A DNA stretch of 64,000 nucleotides from Prevotella sp. (GTDB taxonomy: Bacteria > Bacteroidota > Bacteroidia > Bacteroidales > Bacteroidaceae): contig JAEEWT010000003.1 in NCBI GenBank assembly GCA_016287755.1, positions 62,001 to 126,000 on the forward strand, in the 5' to 3' direction. Of this stretch, positions 42,555 to 50,036 are shown piece by piece (position 1 is the first letter of the stretch; the number at the start of each line of letters is the position of its first letter). Below the pieces are notes generated by a model. The model saw only the letters and a list, made by a program, of their open reading frames with translations. It was not told where the DNA came from and searched no databases. The translations under genes were made by a program, and so were the position numbers.

Positions 42555-43319
42555 ATGAAATACTACTTTCCATTTGGCGAAACAGTTAAGCCATTAGTTC
42601 AGGAGGATAGAACTCCTAAGAAGGTGTTTGTTCTGGGTGTTTATGCAAGTGCTGTACATGCACGTTGGATGAATGGGTCTAGCATTAAATGTCACGCTTT
42701 GGCTGTTGCAAGTGAACCTCGTATTTTCTGGGACGGTAATCCCAAGGAGGCTGCGGAGATTATTAGCAGAATCAAGATTCCTCAAGAAATGGGAACGTTA
42801 GAGCCTGCTGATGAGAAATTTAATGGTCCTTCAGCAAAGGTGCTCGATGAGCATATTTTGGCTCCCTTAGGCTTTACTCGTAAGGATGCATGGCTCTGTG
42901 ACTTGCTGCCGGAAACAAGGCTGAACAAGGGTCAAACTGATGCCCTTGAGAGAGAATACGATACTGATAGAGAAAAATACGGCTTGAATGAAGTCACAAT
43001 ACCTAAGCGCCCAAGTAGATTCTGCAATAGCAAACGCTGTGAAGAAATAGTTGCAGAATTGGAAGAATCGAAGGCCGAGCTGTTGGTATTGCTGGGTGAT
43101 ATTCCTATCAAACAATTCCTCAATGTCGTTGCTCATGTGAATTACAAATCGTTACAGGAATATAAAGAACGGTATGGCTATGGCATTCCTACGGACGTGA
43201 CAATTAATGGCAGACACATTAAGGTTTTGCCTTTGGCTCATCCTCGTCAGATTGGAGGTCTTGGTTCTCATAGTAATAATTGGTATAATGCTCATCAGGA
43301 ATGGGAATTACATAGGTGA
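42555..43319 (+). CDS. Uracil-DNA-glycosylase-superfamily-like protein
   Basis: 254 residues. VFVLGVYASAVHARW early on, AELLVLLGDIPIKQFL in the middle and VLPLAHPRQIGGLGSHSNNWY near the end match the motif spacing of family 4-6 UDG-like folds (first loop, strand, and the final loop with His). The residues that normally activate water are not clear. It may remove or sense altered bases. Directly follows the DUF262 genes and the BRO-N fragment. Function inferred from fold pattern only. Confidence 0.6.
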   Translation: MKYYFPFGETVKPLVQEDRTPKKVFVLGVYASAVHARWMNGSSIKCHALAVASEPRIFWDGNPKEAAEIISRIKIPQEMGTLEPADEKFNGPSAKVLDEHILAPLGFTRKDAWLCDLLPETRLNKGQTDALEREYDTDREKYGLNEVTIPKRPSRFCNSKRCEEIVAELEESKAELLVLLGDIPIKQFLNVVAHVNYKSLQEYKERYGYGIPTDVTINGRHIKVLPLAHPRQIGGLGSHSNNWYNAHQEWELHR

Positions 43320-43328
43320 AAACGAAGT

Positions 43329-43757
43329 ATGATTACGATTGAAGAAGCATTGCGCATTGCTTTAGAAGCGCATGAAGGACAGAAGGATTTAGATGGAAAT
43401 CCTGTTATCCTACACCCTATGACGGTTGCCTTGGCAGGAAGGAATCGCCAGGAACAAACAGCAGGATTGCTTCATGACGTTGTAGAGGATACAGATTTTA
43501 CCTTTGATGACCTTCTGCAACGAGGGGTGGAAGAGAGCATTGTCGATACATTGCGACTACTTACGCATTCGAAGGATATGACATACGAAGAGTATATAAA
43601 ACGCATTGTAACATCTGGCAATGACGTAGCTATACATGTTAAATACAACGACCTGCAGCACAATCTGAAGCGCGGCAGGGCTGGAGGTCATTCAATACAG
43701 GTGGCTAAGCATGAGAAGGCGCTTGCCATCATAGAACCACATATCAAGGAGAGGTGA
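43329..43757 (+). CDS. HD-domain small alarmone hydrolase-like protein
   Basis: 142 residues, a stand-alone SpoT/MESH1-type HD domain: AHEGQKDLDGNPVILHPMTVA, then AGLLHDVVEDTDFTFDDL (His49-Asp50) and VKYNDLQHNLKRG. It probably hydrolyses (p)ppGpp or a similar nucleotide. No synthetase domain is attached or adjacent. Starts 9 nt after the UDG-like gene. Confidence 0.85.
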   Translation: MITIEEALRIALEAHEGQKDLDGNPVILHPMTVALAGRNRQEQTAGLLHDVVEDTDFTFDDLLQRGVEESIVDTLRLLTHSKDMTYEEYIKRIVTSGNDVAIHVKYNDLQHNLKRGRAGGHSIQVAKHEKALAIIEPHIKER

Positions 43758-43800
43758 TTCACCTTGCACTCATGTCGAAGAAAGAATAAATAAAGTAATC

Positions 43801-44694
43801 ATGAAACCGGCAAAGATTTTCCAGCAGTACATCTGGATTGTTAATGCACTGCGGCAATACAAGAGGTTGTCGCTGGAGCAGCTTAACGAACTGTGGGTAA
43901 AAGATCAGGTGATTGGAGGGGAGCCTCTGAATCGTAAATCGTTCTTGCGCCATAAGGATGCCATTCTCAATATGTTCGGCATCGTGATAGAGTGCGATCT
44001 GGAGCATGGTTACAAGTATTATATCAGTAATCCGGAGGTTATTAATGACGACACAATAGAGGGTTGGATGCTTTCCACACTCACTGTAAATACCGTTCTT
44101 TCCGACAGTATTTCACTCAGGAACCGCATTCTTTTGGAGAATGTTCCTGCAGGAGAAGAATACTTACAGACTATCATACTGGCCCTTAAAACCAACAGAC
44201 GACTAACCATTACTTACCAGCGGTTTGGATGCGAGAGTTATAAAGCAACATTATCACCTTACGCCCTGAAGCTTTTCCGCCAGCGTTGGTATTTGCTGGC
44301 ATATACAGGCAGATATATAGCCATCTATTCACTTGACAGGATGTTGTCTGTGGAAATCTCCGACAAAACGTTTGTAATGCCAGAAGACTTTTCGCCTGCT
44401 GACTTTTTTGCGGAATACTATGGCATTACGGCAGACAACACCCCTATGGCCCATGTGGTGGTTCGAGCTTATGGAAATATTCCCAACTATTTGCGAACCC
44501 TTCCCTTACATTCTTCGCAAAAGGAGATGGAACATACTGATGAATATGCTGTTTTTACTTACGACATCCGTCCTACTGTTGATTTCATTCTTGAGTTAAT
44601 GTCTTATACAGAAGGGTTAGAAGTGTTAGAGCCCATTGAGCTGCGAAACAAAATACGTGAAACCTTAAAAGCATCGTTGAAAAGATACGAGTAA
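43801..44694 (+). CDS. WYL-domain transcription regulator
   Basis: 297 residues. An N-terminal helix-turn-helix region (RLSLEQLNELWVKDQV, NRKSFLRHKDAILNMFGI) is followed by a WYL domain from about residue 130 (RLTITYQRFGCESYKATLSPYALKLFRQRWYLLAYTG) and the C-terminal WCX part. WYL proteins sense ligands or nucleic acid and often repress defence genes. 43 nt after the HD gene, so it may be the regulator of this block. Confidence 0.88.
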   Translation: MKPAKIFQQYIWIVNALRQYKRLSLEQLNELWVKDQVIGGEPLNRKSFLRHKDAILNMFGIVIECDLEHGYKYYISNPEVINDDTIEGWMLSTLTVNTVLSDSISLRNRILLENVPAGEEYLQTIILALKTNRRLTITYQRFGCESYKATLSPYALKLFRQRWYLLAYTGRYIAIYSLDRMLSVEISDKTFVMPEDFSPADFFAEYYGITADNTPMAHVVVRAYGNIPNYLRTLPLHSSQKEMEHTDEYAVFTYDIRPTVDFILELMSYTEGLEVLEPIELRNKIRETLKASLKRYE

Positions 44695-44751
44695 AATCAA
44701 AGGCGTTGTAAAAATATCCTTTATAGAATTCCATGTTTAGTGAAAAAGTTG

Positions 44752-44759
44752 TATATTTG
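44752..44759 (+). promoter_or_regulatory. -7 element for DIP1984 gene
   Basis: TATATTTG, followed by a leader of about 70 nt. No clear -33. Confidence 0.5.
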
Positions 44760-44830
44760 CAAATCGCTCATTAACGGAATCCTATATATGTATCATATAG
44801 CAACGAAATAGAACAAATAAATTGATAGTT

Positions 44831-45286
44831 ATGAAACTCGCAGAAGCATTAAGTATCCGTAAGGATTTGCAGAAACGCATTCAACAAATTGGAAAGCGTT
44901 TAGAGGACAACGTAAAGGTTCAAGAGGGTGATGAGCCGTCTGAGAATCCAGACGAACTGATGAAGGAGCTGGACGGGTGTCTGAATAAGTTGGAAGACCT
45001 GATTTGGCGCATCAACTTGACTAACGTGAAAACCTTTGATGAAACGGGTAAGACCCTGACGCAACTAATGGCTGAGAAAGATGTATTGACGTTGCGCATA
45101 TCTACCTTGCGCAATACTTTCGAAAGAGCATCATCGCAACAAGAACGCTATTCTCGCTCAGAGATTAAGATGGTTACAATTGTAGATGTCAAGCAACTAA
45201 GCCATCAAATCGATGAGTATTCAGCAAAATTGCGCAAACTTGACATTGCCATTCAAACGCTCAATTTCCAAACTGAACTCATCTGA
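44831..45286 (+). CDS. DIP1984-family protein
   Basis: 151 residues, all-helical and likely coiled coil: MKLAEALSIRKDLQKRIQQIGKRLEDN, then EDLIWRINLTNVKT and LTQLMAEKDVLTLRI. DIP1984/septicolysin-like family; function not settled. Start ATG 44831; the in-frame TTG at 44822 is less likely. Last gene of the accessory block. Confidence 0.85.
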   Translation: MKLAEALSIRKDLQKRIQQIGKRLEDNVKVQEGDEPSENPDELMKELDGCLNKLEDLIWRINLTNVKTFDETGKTLTQLMAEKDVLTLRISTLRNTFERASSQQERYSRSEIKMVTIVDVKQLSHQIDEYSAKLRKLDIAIQTLNFQTELI

Positions 45287-45291
45287 ACCAT

Positions 45292-45479
45292 TTGGAGGCA
45301 TCCACATTCGTAGGGCGAGCTGACAAAAAGCCTTTATTGGAATGTAACTGAATGCTCGGAGCTGGCATTTGTCTCTGAAGAGATCTCACGGAGCAAGCTC
45401 AGCACGATTGCATACGAATGCATCGATCATGTAGCACATAGCACTACCACCAGTTGACTATGACTGTTGGGTGCCTCCT
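45292..45479 (+). other. Folded non-coding segment of unknown kind
   Basis: Closed by GGAGGCATCCA (about 45293-45303) and TGGGTGCCTCC (about 45469-45479), 11 bp with one G-T pair. Inside are TCTC-TGAA-GAGA (about 45382) and CGATTGCAT-ACGA-ATGCATCG (about 45408-45428), and AGCTG/AGCTC complements. No ORF. It could be an RNA or a DNA element. No promoter is seen directly upstream, so read-through from DIP1984 would be needed. Confidence 0.4.
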
Positions 45480-45640
45480 TTATCAATAACTACTGAAAAC
45501 AAAGGCAACATCTAACCCAATGTGTCTGAAATGCCCTGCTGCAAAGGGTTTGAGGCGGGTTAGATGATGGTTGAACATCTAACCCACATCTAACCCACAT
45601 ATCCCGTTCATCTCCCGTTAGAGTCAAAGTGGAATCAAGA

Positions 45641-45754
45641 AAACTATGGCAGTTTGCGATAGAAACTATGGCAGTTTCTGGTGGAAAGTGCCTCAAACGC
45701 CAATAGTGGGAACGTCATACGCTGATAGCGGGAACGCCAAACGCTGGGAGCGTC
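45641..45754 (+). repeat. 22-nt-phased words within the inverted-repeat element
   Basis: AAACTATGGCAGTTT at 45641 and 45663 (22 nt apart), then related AACGCCAAACGCTGGGAGCG-type words at about 45711 and 45733, also 22 nt apart. Confidence 0.65.
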
Positions 45755-45829
45755 TACGGCGTTCAGTGTTTTTTAACAGAAACAGGTGGTTTTGTTAACG
45801 GATTTTTGCACGCTATGAGGGGTCGGTTT

Positions 45830-45860
45830 TTGGTGGTTTCGCTTATTTTTTATATCTTTG
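45830..45860 (+). promoter_or_regulatory. Orphan promoter without a gene
   Basis: TTG (45830-45832), 20 nt, TATCTTTG (45853-45860). Downstream plus strand has only a 10-codon frame before the right arm of the inverted repeat. Confidence 0.6.
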
Positions 45861-46076
45861 CAGATACAAAGAATGATGGGTAAACATGTGGGAAATGGGG
45901 TTTGAGCATGTATTACGCAAAAACATCTCGTATTACAAAATTACACATCAAAAGGTTGCATAAGGTATATCTGGGTTAGATGTAGGTTAAATCTGGGTTA
46001 GATGTTTGGCCATCATCTAACCCGTCTCAAATCCTTTACACATCGATGTTTCAAGCAATTTGGGTTAGATGTTGCC

Positions 46077-46703
46077 TTATTTTTTGCGAATCAACGTCAA
46101 TCCATCGCGAAGGGGAAGGATGACACGTTCAACGCGCTCGTCTTTTGCCACGAAATCATTGAAATCCTCAATGCCCTGAGTCTGGCGGTCGGCTGCGCTC
46201 GGAACTTCCAGCACATGACCGTCCCACAAAGTATTGTCGGCAAGGATAAAGCCCCCTGGACGCAACACACTGAGCGCCATTTCGTAAGTCTGGAGGTATG
46301 TGCGTTTATCCCCATCAATAAACGCCATATCGAACACAATGCCTAACTTTGGAGCCTCTATAACAGCATCGCCGATGATAAACGTGATCTTATCCGCCAC
46401 GGCCGATCCTTCAATCCACGGACGAGTAAAATCCTCCATTTCATCGTTGATTTCGAAAGTATAAACCCTTCCGTCGTCTTCCAGACCTTCAGCCATGCAA
46501 ATGGCACTATAACCGCTGAAGGTACCCACCTCGAGAATATTCTTCGGACGGATCATGTGAACGAGCATCTTCAGCAATCGTCCTTGCAGATGACCGCTGG
46601 CCATCCGTCCGCGTAACAGATGTACGTTCGTATCGCGATAGAGCCGGTAGAGATAATCACCTTCCGGATCTATATGCTCAAGAATATACTCCTCAATCGT
46701 CAA
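46077..46703 (-). CDS. O-methyltransferase, COMT/family 3 type
   Basis: 208 residues, SAM-dependent. LEVGTFSGYSAICMAEGL is the SAM loop, then YTFEIND, FDMAFIDGDKRTY (metal-binding Asp) and GGFILADNTLWDG. Related enzymes methylate catechols or caffeoyl-CoA; some act on tRNA (TrmR). The substrate here is open. Follows aroQ across a TTTAATC heptad tract and is probably co-transcribed. Confidence 0.9.
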   Translation of the reverse strand: MTIEEYILEHIDPEGDYLYRLYRDTNVHLLRGRMASGHLQGRLLKMLVHMIRPKNILEVGTFSGYSAICMAEGLEDDGRVYTFEINDEMEDFTRPWIEGSAVADKITFIIGDAVIEAPKLGIVFDMAFIDGDKRTYLQTYEMALSVLRPGGFILADNTLWDGHVLEVPSAADRQTQGIEDFNDFVAKDERVERVILPLRDGLTLIRKK

Positions 46704-46755
46704 TCGCCCCTTTAATCTTTAATCTTTAATGTTTAATCTTTAATGTTTAATGTTC
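46704..46755 (+). repeat. TTTAATC/TTTAATG heptad tract
   Basis: Six to seven heptads between the methyltransferase and aroQ. On the minus strand it encodes the last residues of AroQ (LNIKH) and its stop. Confidence 0.75.
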
Positions 46756-47171
46756 AAAGTGAGCAACGCTTCCAAGGCCAGTCGGTAACTATCCAATCCG
46801 AATCCGCAAATCACTCCCTTGCAGGCACTGCTGATGAGCGAGTGATGGCGGAAAGGTTCACGCTGATGCACATTAGAGATATGCACCTCGATGACCGGAC
46901 TCTTCAGCGAGCGGATACAGTCGTGCAAGGCCACGCTGGTATGTGTATAGGCACCAGCATTCAATATAATGCCGTCGTAGGTGAATCCCACCTCCTGCAT
47001 CTTGTTGATCATCTCTCCCTCGATGTTGCTTTGATAGTACTCTATCTCCACATCGGGATACTTGGCACGCAACTGCGGCAGGTATTCATCAAACGAGCTA
47101 TTGCCGTAGATACCCGGCTCGCGAACGCCGAGCAGGTTCAGGTTGGGACCGTTCAGAATCAGAATCTTCAT
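46740..47171 (-). CDS. aroQ: 3-dehydroquinate dehydratase, type II
   Basis: 143 residues. Dehydrates 3-dehydroquinate in the shikimate pathway. Typical NGPNLNLLGVREPGIYG (catalytic Tyr), QSNIEGEMI, ILNAGAYTHTSVAL, EVHISNVHQREPFRHHS. The frame is open for 117 codons upstream, but it crosses a promoter; ATG at 47171 (MKILILN) fits the family. Confidence 0.95.
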   Translation of the reverse strand: MKILILNGPNLNLLGVREPGIYGNSSFDEYLPQLRAKYPDVEIEYYQSNIEGEMINKMQEVGFTYDGIILNAGAYTHTSVALHDCIRSLKSPVIEVHISNVHQREPFRHHSLISSACKGVICGFGLDSYRLALEALLTLNIKH

Positions 47172-47217
47172 GGGCTTGTTGTTTAATCTGTTAGCGGGGT
47201 TTCCCCCTTTCTTTGTG

Positions 47218-47247
47218 CAAAGGTACAAATAAGCGAGCAAAATGCAA
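47218..47247 (-). promoter_or_regulatory. Promoter of aroQ, third copy of the repeat promoter
   Basis: Minus strand: TTG (47247-47245), 19 nt, TACCTTTG (47225-47218), with the GCTCGCTTATT spacer seen at 36992-37094. Confidence 0.78.
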
Positions 47248-47351
47248 AAGGAAAGAGTTCTTTTCTTTTGTATTATCGAGTGAAAGTACCTTCGGCGAAG
47301 CCAAAGGTAATAAAAATGGAAGAAAACGATGAACATTTCACTAAATTTCAC

Positions 47352-47359
47352 TATCTTTG
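47352..47359 (+). promoter_or_regulatory. -7 element for outer-membrane protein gene
   Basis: TATCTTTG 27 nt before the start codon at 47386; no clear -33. Confidence 0.45.
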
Positions 47360-47385
47360 TAGCGAAATCAAAAAAACAAATGCTT

Positions 47386-48021
47386 ATGAAAAAACTTTTA
47401 ATGGTGGCTGTTGCTGCGATGATATCGCTCTCGGCCAGTGCGCAACATGCAACAGGTTCGTTTGCCCTGAAGCCAACGGTTGGTCTTACATTAGCTAACT
47501 TCACGGGCTGCGAGGTGGACACGAAAATGAAAGCCGGCTTTGCTGTTGGCTTGGAAGGTGAGTATCAGGCAACACCGTTCCTGGGAATCTCTGGTGGTTT
47601 CCTGTATGCCATGCAAGGTGCCAAGGTGAAGTTCAACATTGCAGGATTAAAGTTAGGCACTGTGAGTGCGAAGGTGGATTACCTGGACATTCCATTGCTG
47701 GCCAATGTGTATGTAGCGGAAGGATTGGCATTGAAAGCGGGTGTGCAGCTGGGAGTTAACGTTGGTTCTGACCTCAGCTTGAAGACATCCTTTATTGACG
47801 GCAACTACGATCTGTCGGATGTCTCCGACTATACAGAAACCATCGATTTCTCCATTCCAGTAGGCATTTCCTATGAATATCAGAACATCGTATTGGATGC
47901 CCGCTACAACATCGGTTTGACGGATGTTTATAAAAACGACAATGTCATCACGCATCTGGCGCTGAAAGGAACAAAGAACAGCGTATTCCTGATTACTTTG
48001 GGCTATAAGTTTGATTTGTAA
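47386..48021 (+). CDS. PorT-family outer-membrane beta-barrel protein
   Basis: 211 residues. Signal peptide MKKLLMVAVAAMISLSASAQ. About eight amphipathic strands end in aromatic or hydrophobic residues (GLEGEYQATPFLGISGGFLYA, VDYLDIPLLANVYVAEGLALKAGVQLGVNVG, ISYEYQNIVLDARYNIGLTDV, LITLGYKFDL). OMP_b-brl_2/PorT type; role unknown, perhaps an envelope stabiliser. A weak hairpin (48019-48051) follows the stop. Confidence 0.87.
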   Translation: MKKLLMVAVAAMISLSASAQHATGSFALKPTVGLTLANFTGCEVDTKMKAGFAVGLEGEYQATPFLGISGGFLYAMQGAKVKFNIAGLKLGTVSAKVDYLDIPLLANVYVAEGLALKAGVQLGVNVGSDLSLKTSFIDGNYDLSDVSDYTETIDFSIPVGISYEYQNIVLDARYNIGLTDVYKNDNVITHLALKGTKNSVFLITLGYKFDL

Positions 48022-48087
48022 TCCGCCATGAGTAGATTCAGCATGGATTATAGAGGAAAAAAGATAGTAGAAAAAAGAACAAATCGT

Positions 48088-48117
48088 TTGCTATTTGAAA
48101 ATTAATCTCTATATTTG
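48088..48117 (+). promoter_or_regulatory. Promoter of DUF4254-GT9 operon
   Basis: TTG (48088-48090), 19 nt, TATATTTG (48110-48117). Confidence 0.8.
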
Positions 48118-48139
48118 CAGAATAATACACATATAGATC

Positions 48140-48745
48140 ATGACATTTACAGAACAGTGCAACAAGATTTTTAATCAAGCTATCAGGGACTACCATATCA
48201 AAGACGATATTGAAACGCCCATCAGAAACCCTTATGGGTATGACACCATAGAGAACCGACTCTATCTGAAATGCTGGATAGATACCGTACAATGGCATTT
48301 CGAGGACATCATCCGCGACCCGCATATCGATCCGATTGAGGCCCTGCAGCTGAAACGCCGCATCGACCGCTCGAATCAGGACCGTACCGACCTGGTGGAA
48401 CAGATTGACAGCTATTTCCGTCAGCAGTACTCTAATGTGAAGGTACTGCCCGATGCACGTATCAATACAGAGAGTCCGGCATGGGCAGTTGACCGTCTGA
48501 GCATCCTCGCCCTGAAGATCTACCACATGCGTGAACAGGCCGAGCGCCAGGATGCTCCCGCAGAGCATCGCGAAAGATGTAAGGCAAAGCTGGACGTACT
48601 GTTGGAACAGCAGGTCGACCTCAGTACGGCCATTGATCAATTACTGGATGATATCTCTGCAGGACGCAAATACATGAAGGTGTACCGGCAGATGAAGATG
48701 TACAACGATCCATCGACAAATCCAGTACTATACGGAAAGAAATAA
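48140..48745 (+). CDS. DUF4254 protein
   Basis: 201 residues, cytoplasmic, helical. FTEQCNKIFNQAIRDYH, PYGYDTIENRLYLKCWIDTVQWHFEDIIRDP, IDRSNQDRTDLVEQID and SPAWAVDRLSILALKIYHM identify DUF4254. Function unknown. It is fused by a 1-nt overlap to the glycosyltransferase gene, so it probably serves surface glycan synthesis. Confidence 0.87.
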   Translation: MTFTEQCNKIFNQAIRDYHIKDDIETPIRNPYGYDTIENRLYLKCWIDTVQWHFEDIIRDPHIDPIEALQLKRRIDRSNQDRTDLVEQIDSYFRQQYSNVKVLPDARINTESPAWAVDRLSILALKIYHMREQAERQDAPAEHRERCKAKLDVLLEQQVDLSTAIDQLLDDISAGRKYMKVYRQMKMYNDPSTNPVLYGKK

Positions 48746-49806
48746 TGAAGCACGAGCATATCCTGATTATCCGATTCTCTGCCTTGGGCGATGTGGCCAT
48801 GGCGGTACCTGTAGTCTATTCACTGGCTCAGCAGTACCCGCATATCCGTATCACCGTGCTCAGCAGAGAGTTCGCCCGTCCATTCTTTGAGAACCTGGCA
48901 CCCAATGTGGGCTTCATGGCGGCAGACATCAAGCATGAGTACCATGGGGTGAAAGGACTGAATACGCTCTATCGCCGACTGACCGCCAAAAAGTTCACGG
49001 CCATTGCCGACCTGCATAACGTACTGCGTTCCAACTATCTGCGAATGCGGTTCAACCTGGGTCGCTACCATGTAGCACATGTGAACAAGCACCGTAAGGG
49101 GAAACGTCGTTTGACATCCTCGAACAAGAAGATTCTCAAGCAGCAGCCCACCTCGTTCCAGAACTATGCTGAAGTACTGGAACGGTTAGGCTATCCCGTT
49201 ACCGTCAAGTTCCGTTCTATCTTCCCGCCTGAAGGTGGTGATCTGTCACAACTGCCGGAAACCTTCCAGGTGAAAGATGCGGAGGAGACATGGATCGGTA
49301 TTGCACCCTTTGCAGCCCACGAAGGGAAGATCTACCCGCTGAAACTGATGGAACAAGTGATCAGTCAGCTGGCCGAACGCTACCCCAAGAGCCGACTGTT
49401 CCTCTTTGGCGGCGGACAGAAGGAGCTGGACGTGTTCGACGACTGGTGTATGCGTTATCCGCAGTGCCAGCAGGCCTCGAAAGAGCTGAAGGGTATCGGA
49501 CAGGAACTCATCCTGATGAGTCATCTCGACGTGATGCTTTCCATGGACAGCGGAAACATGCACATGGCTTCCATTGTAGACACTCCTGTGGTGAGTGTCT
49601 GGGGCGCAACGCATCCCTATGCCGGATTCCTGGGATGGGGACAACGCATGGAGGACACGGTACAGATTGACCTCCCCTGTAGACCTTGCAGCGTATATGG
49701 CGATAAAATCTGTATGCGCAACGATTATGCCTGTTTGCAGAACATCGCACCAGATCAGATCGTGAAAAAGGTGGTTGGAGTTATTTCGAGAAAGTTGAAG
49801 AATTGA
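48745..49806 (+). CDS. Glycosyltransferase family 9 (heptosyltransferase-like)
   Basis: 353 residues. GT9 features: ILIIRFSALGDVAMAVPVVYSL at the start, IADLHNVLRSNYLR, WIGIAPFAAHEGKIYPL, FLFGGGQKE and SMDSGNMHMASIVDTPVVSVWGATHP. It probably adds a heptose or other sugar to lipid A core or a surface glycan on the cytoplasmic side. Start overlaps the stop of DUF4254. The last residues (RKLKN) run into AATTGAA words. Confidence 0.92.
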   Translation: MKHEHILIIRFSALGDVAMAVPVVYSLAQQYPHIRITVLSREFARPFFENLAPNVGFMAADIKHEYHGVKGLNTLYRRLTAKKFTAIADLHNVLRSNYLRMRFNLGRYHVAHVNKHRKGKRRLTSSNKKILKQQPTSFQNYAEVLERLGYPVTVKFRSIFPPEGGDLSQLPETFQVKDAEETWIGIAPFAAHEGKIYPLKLMEQVISQLAERYPKSRLFLFGGGQKELDVFDDWCMRYPQCQQASKELKGIGQELILMSHLDVMLSMDSGNMHMASIVDTPVVSVWGATHPYAGFLGWGQRMEDTVQIDLPCRPCSVYGDKICMRNDYACLQNIAPDQIVKKVVGVISRKLKN

Positions 49807-49874
49807 AAAATTAAAGAATTGAAGTATTCGGCAAAGACGAAAGAATTATTATTTACCATAAACAAAAAAAGAAG

Positions 49875-50033
49875 ATGAAAAAGTACATTTGTGACGTCTG
49901 TGGTTATGAATATGACCCTGAGGTAGGTGACCCTGATAACGGTATTGAACCTGGAACAGCCTTTGAGGATCTTCCAGACGATTGGGTGTGCCCCATCTGT
50001 GGAGTAGGAAAAGACGAGTTCTCAGAAGCATAA
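49875..50033 (+). CDS. Rubredoxin
   Basis: 52 residues, [16 protein letters not shown]...[17 protein letters not shown]. The four iron-binding Cys are 6, 9, 39 and 42. Small one-electron carrier that usually serves oxygen or peroxide reduction in anaerobes. It has no promoter of its own in sight and is followed after 3 nt by the gene at 50037. Confidence 0.95.
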   Translation: MKKYICDVCGYEYDPEVGDPDNGIEPGTAFEDLPDDWVCPICGVGKDEFSEA

Positions 50034-50036
50034 CTC

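Larger units (their letters stand above)
45502..46078. mobile_element. 577-bp gene-free inverted-repeat element (MITE-like)
   Basis: The outermost 18 nt match perfectly in inverted orientation (45502-45519 and 46061-46078). Imperfect inversion continues for about 100 nt on each side (GGGTTAGATGATGG near 45560 with CCATCATCTAACCC near 46009; CATCTAACCCA words). The inside holds 22-nt-phased words (45641-45754) and an orphan promoter. No transposase, no clear target duplication. Its right end supplies the stop codon of the O-methyltransferase gene. Confidence 0.6.

Noticed and set aside
37316..45286. Complete prophage or integrative element
   Set aside because: Only a BRO-N fragment is phage-like; no integrase, structural genes, tRNA or direct-repeat attachment sites were seen.
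45490..45696. 68-codon minus-strand frame in the gene-free region
   Set aside because: It reads through the repeat words of the inverted-repeat element and has no promoter or homology signal.
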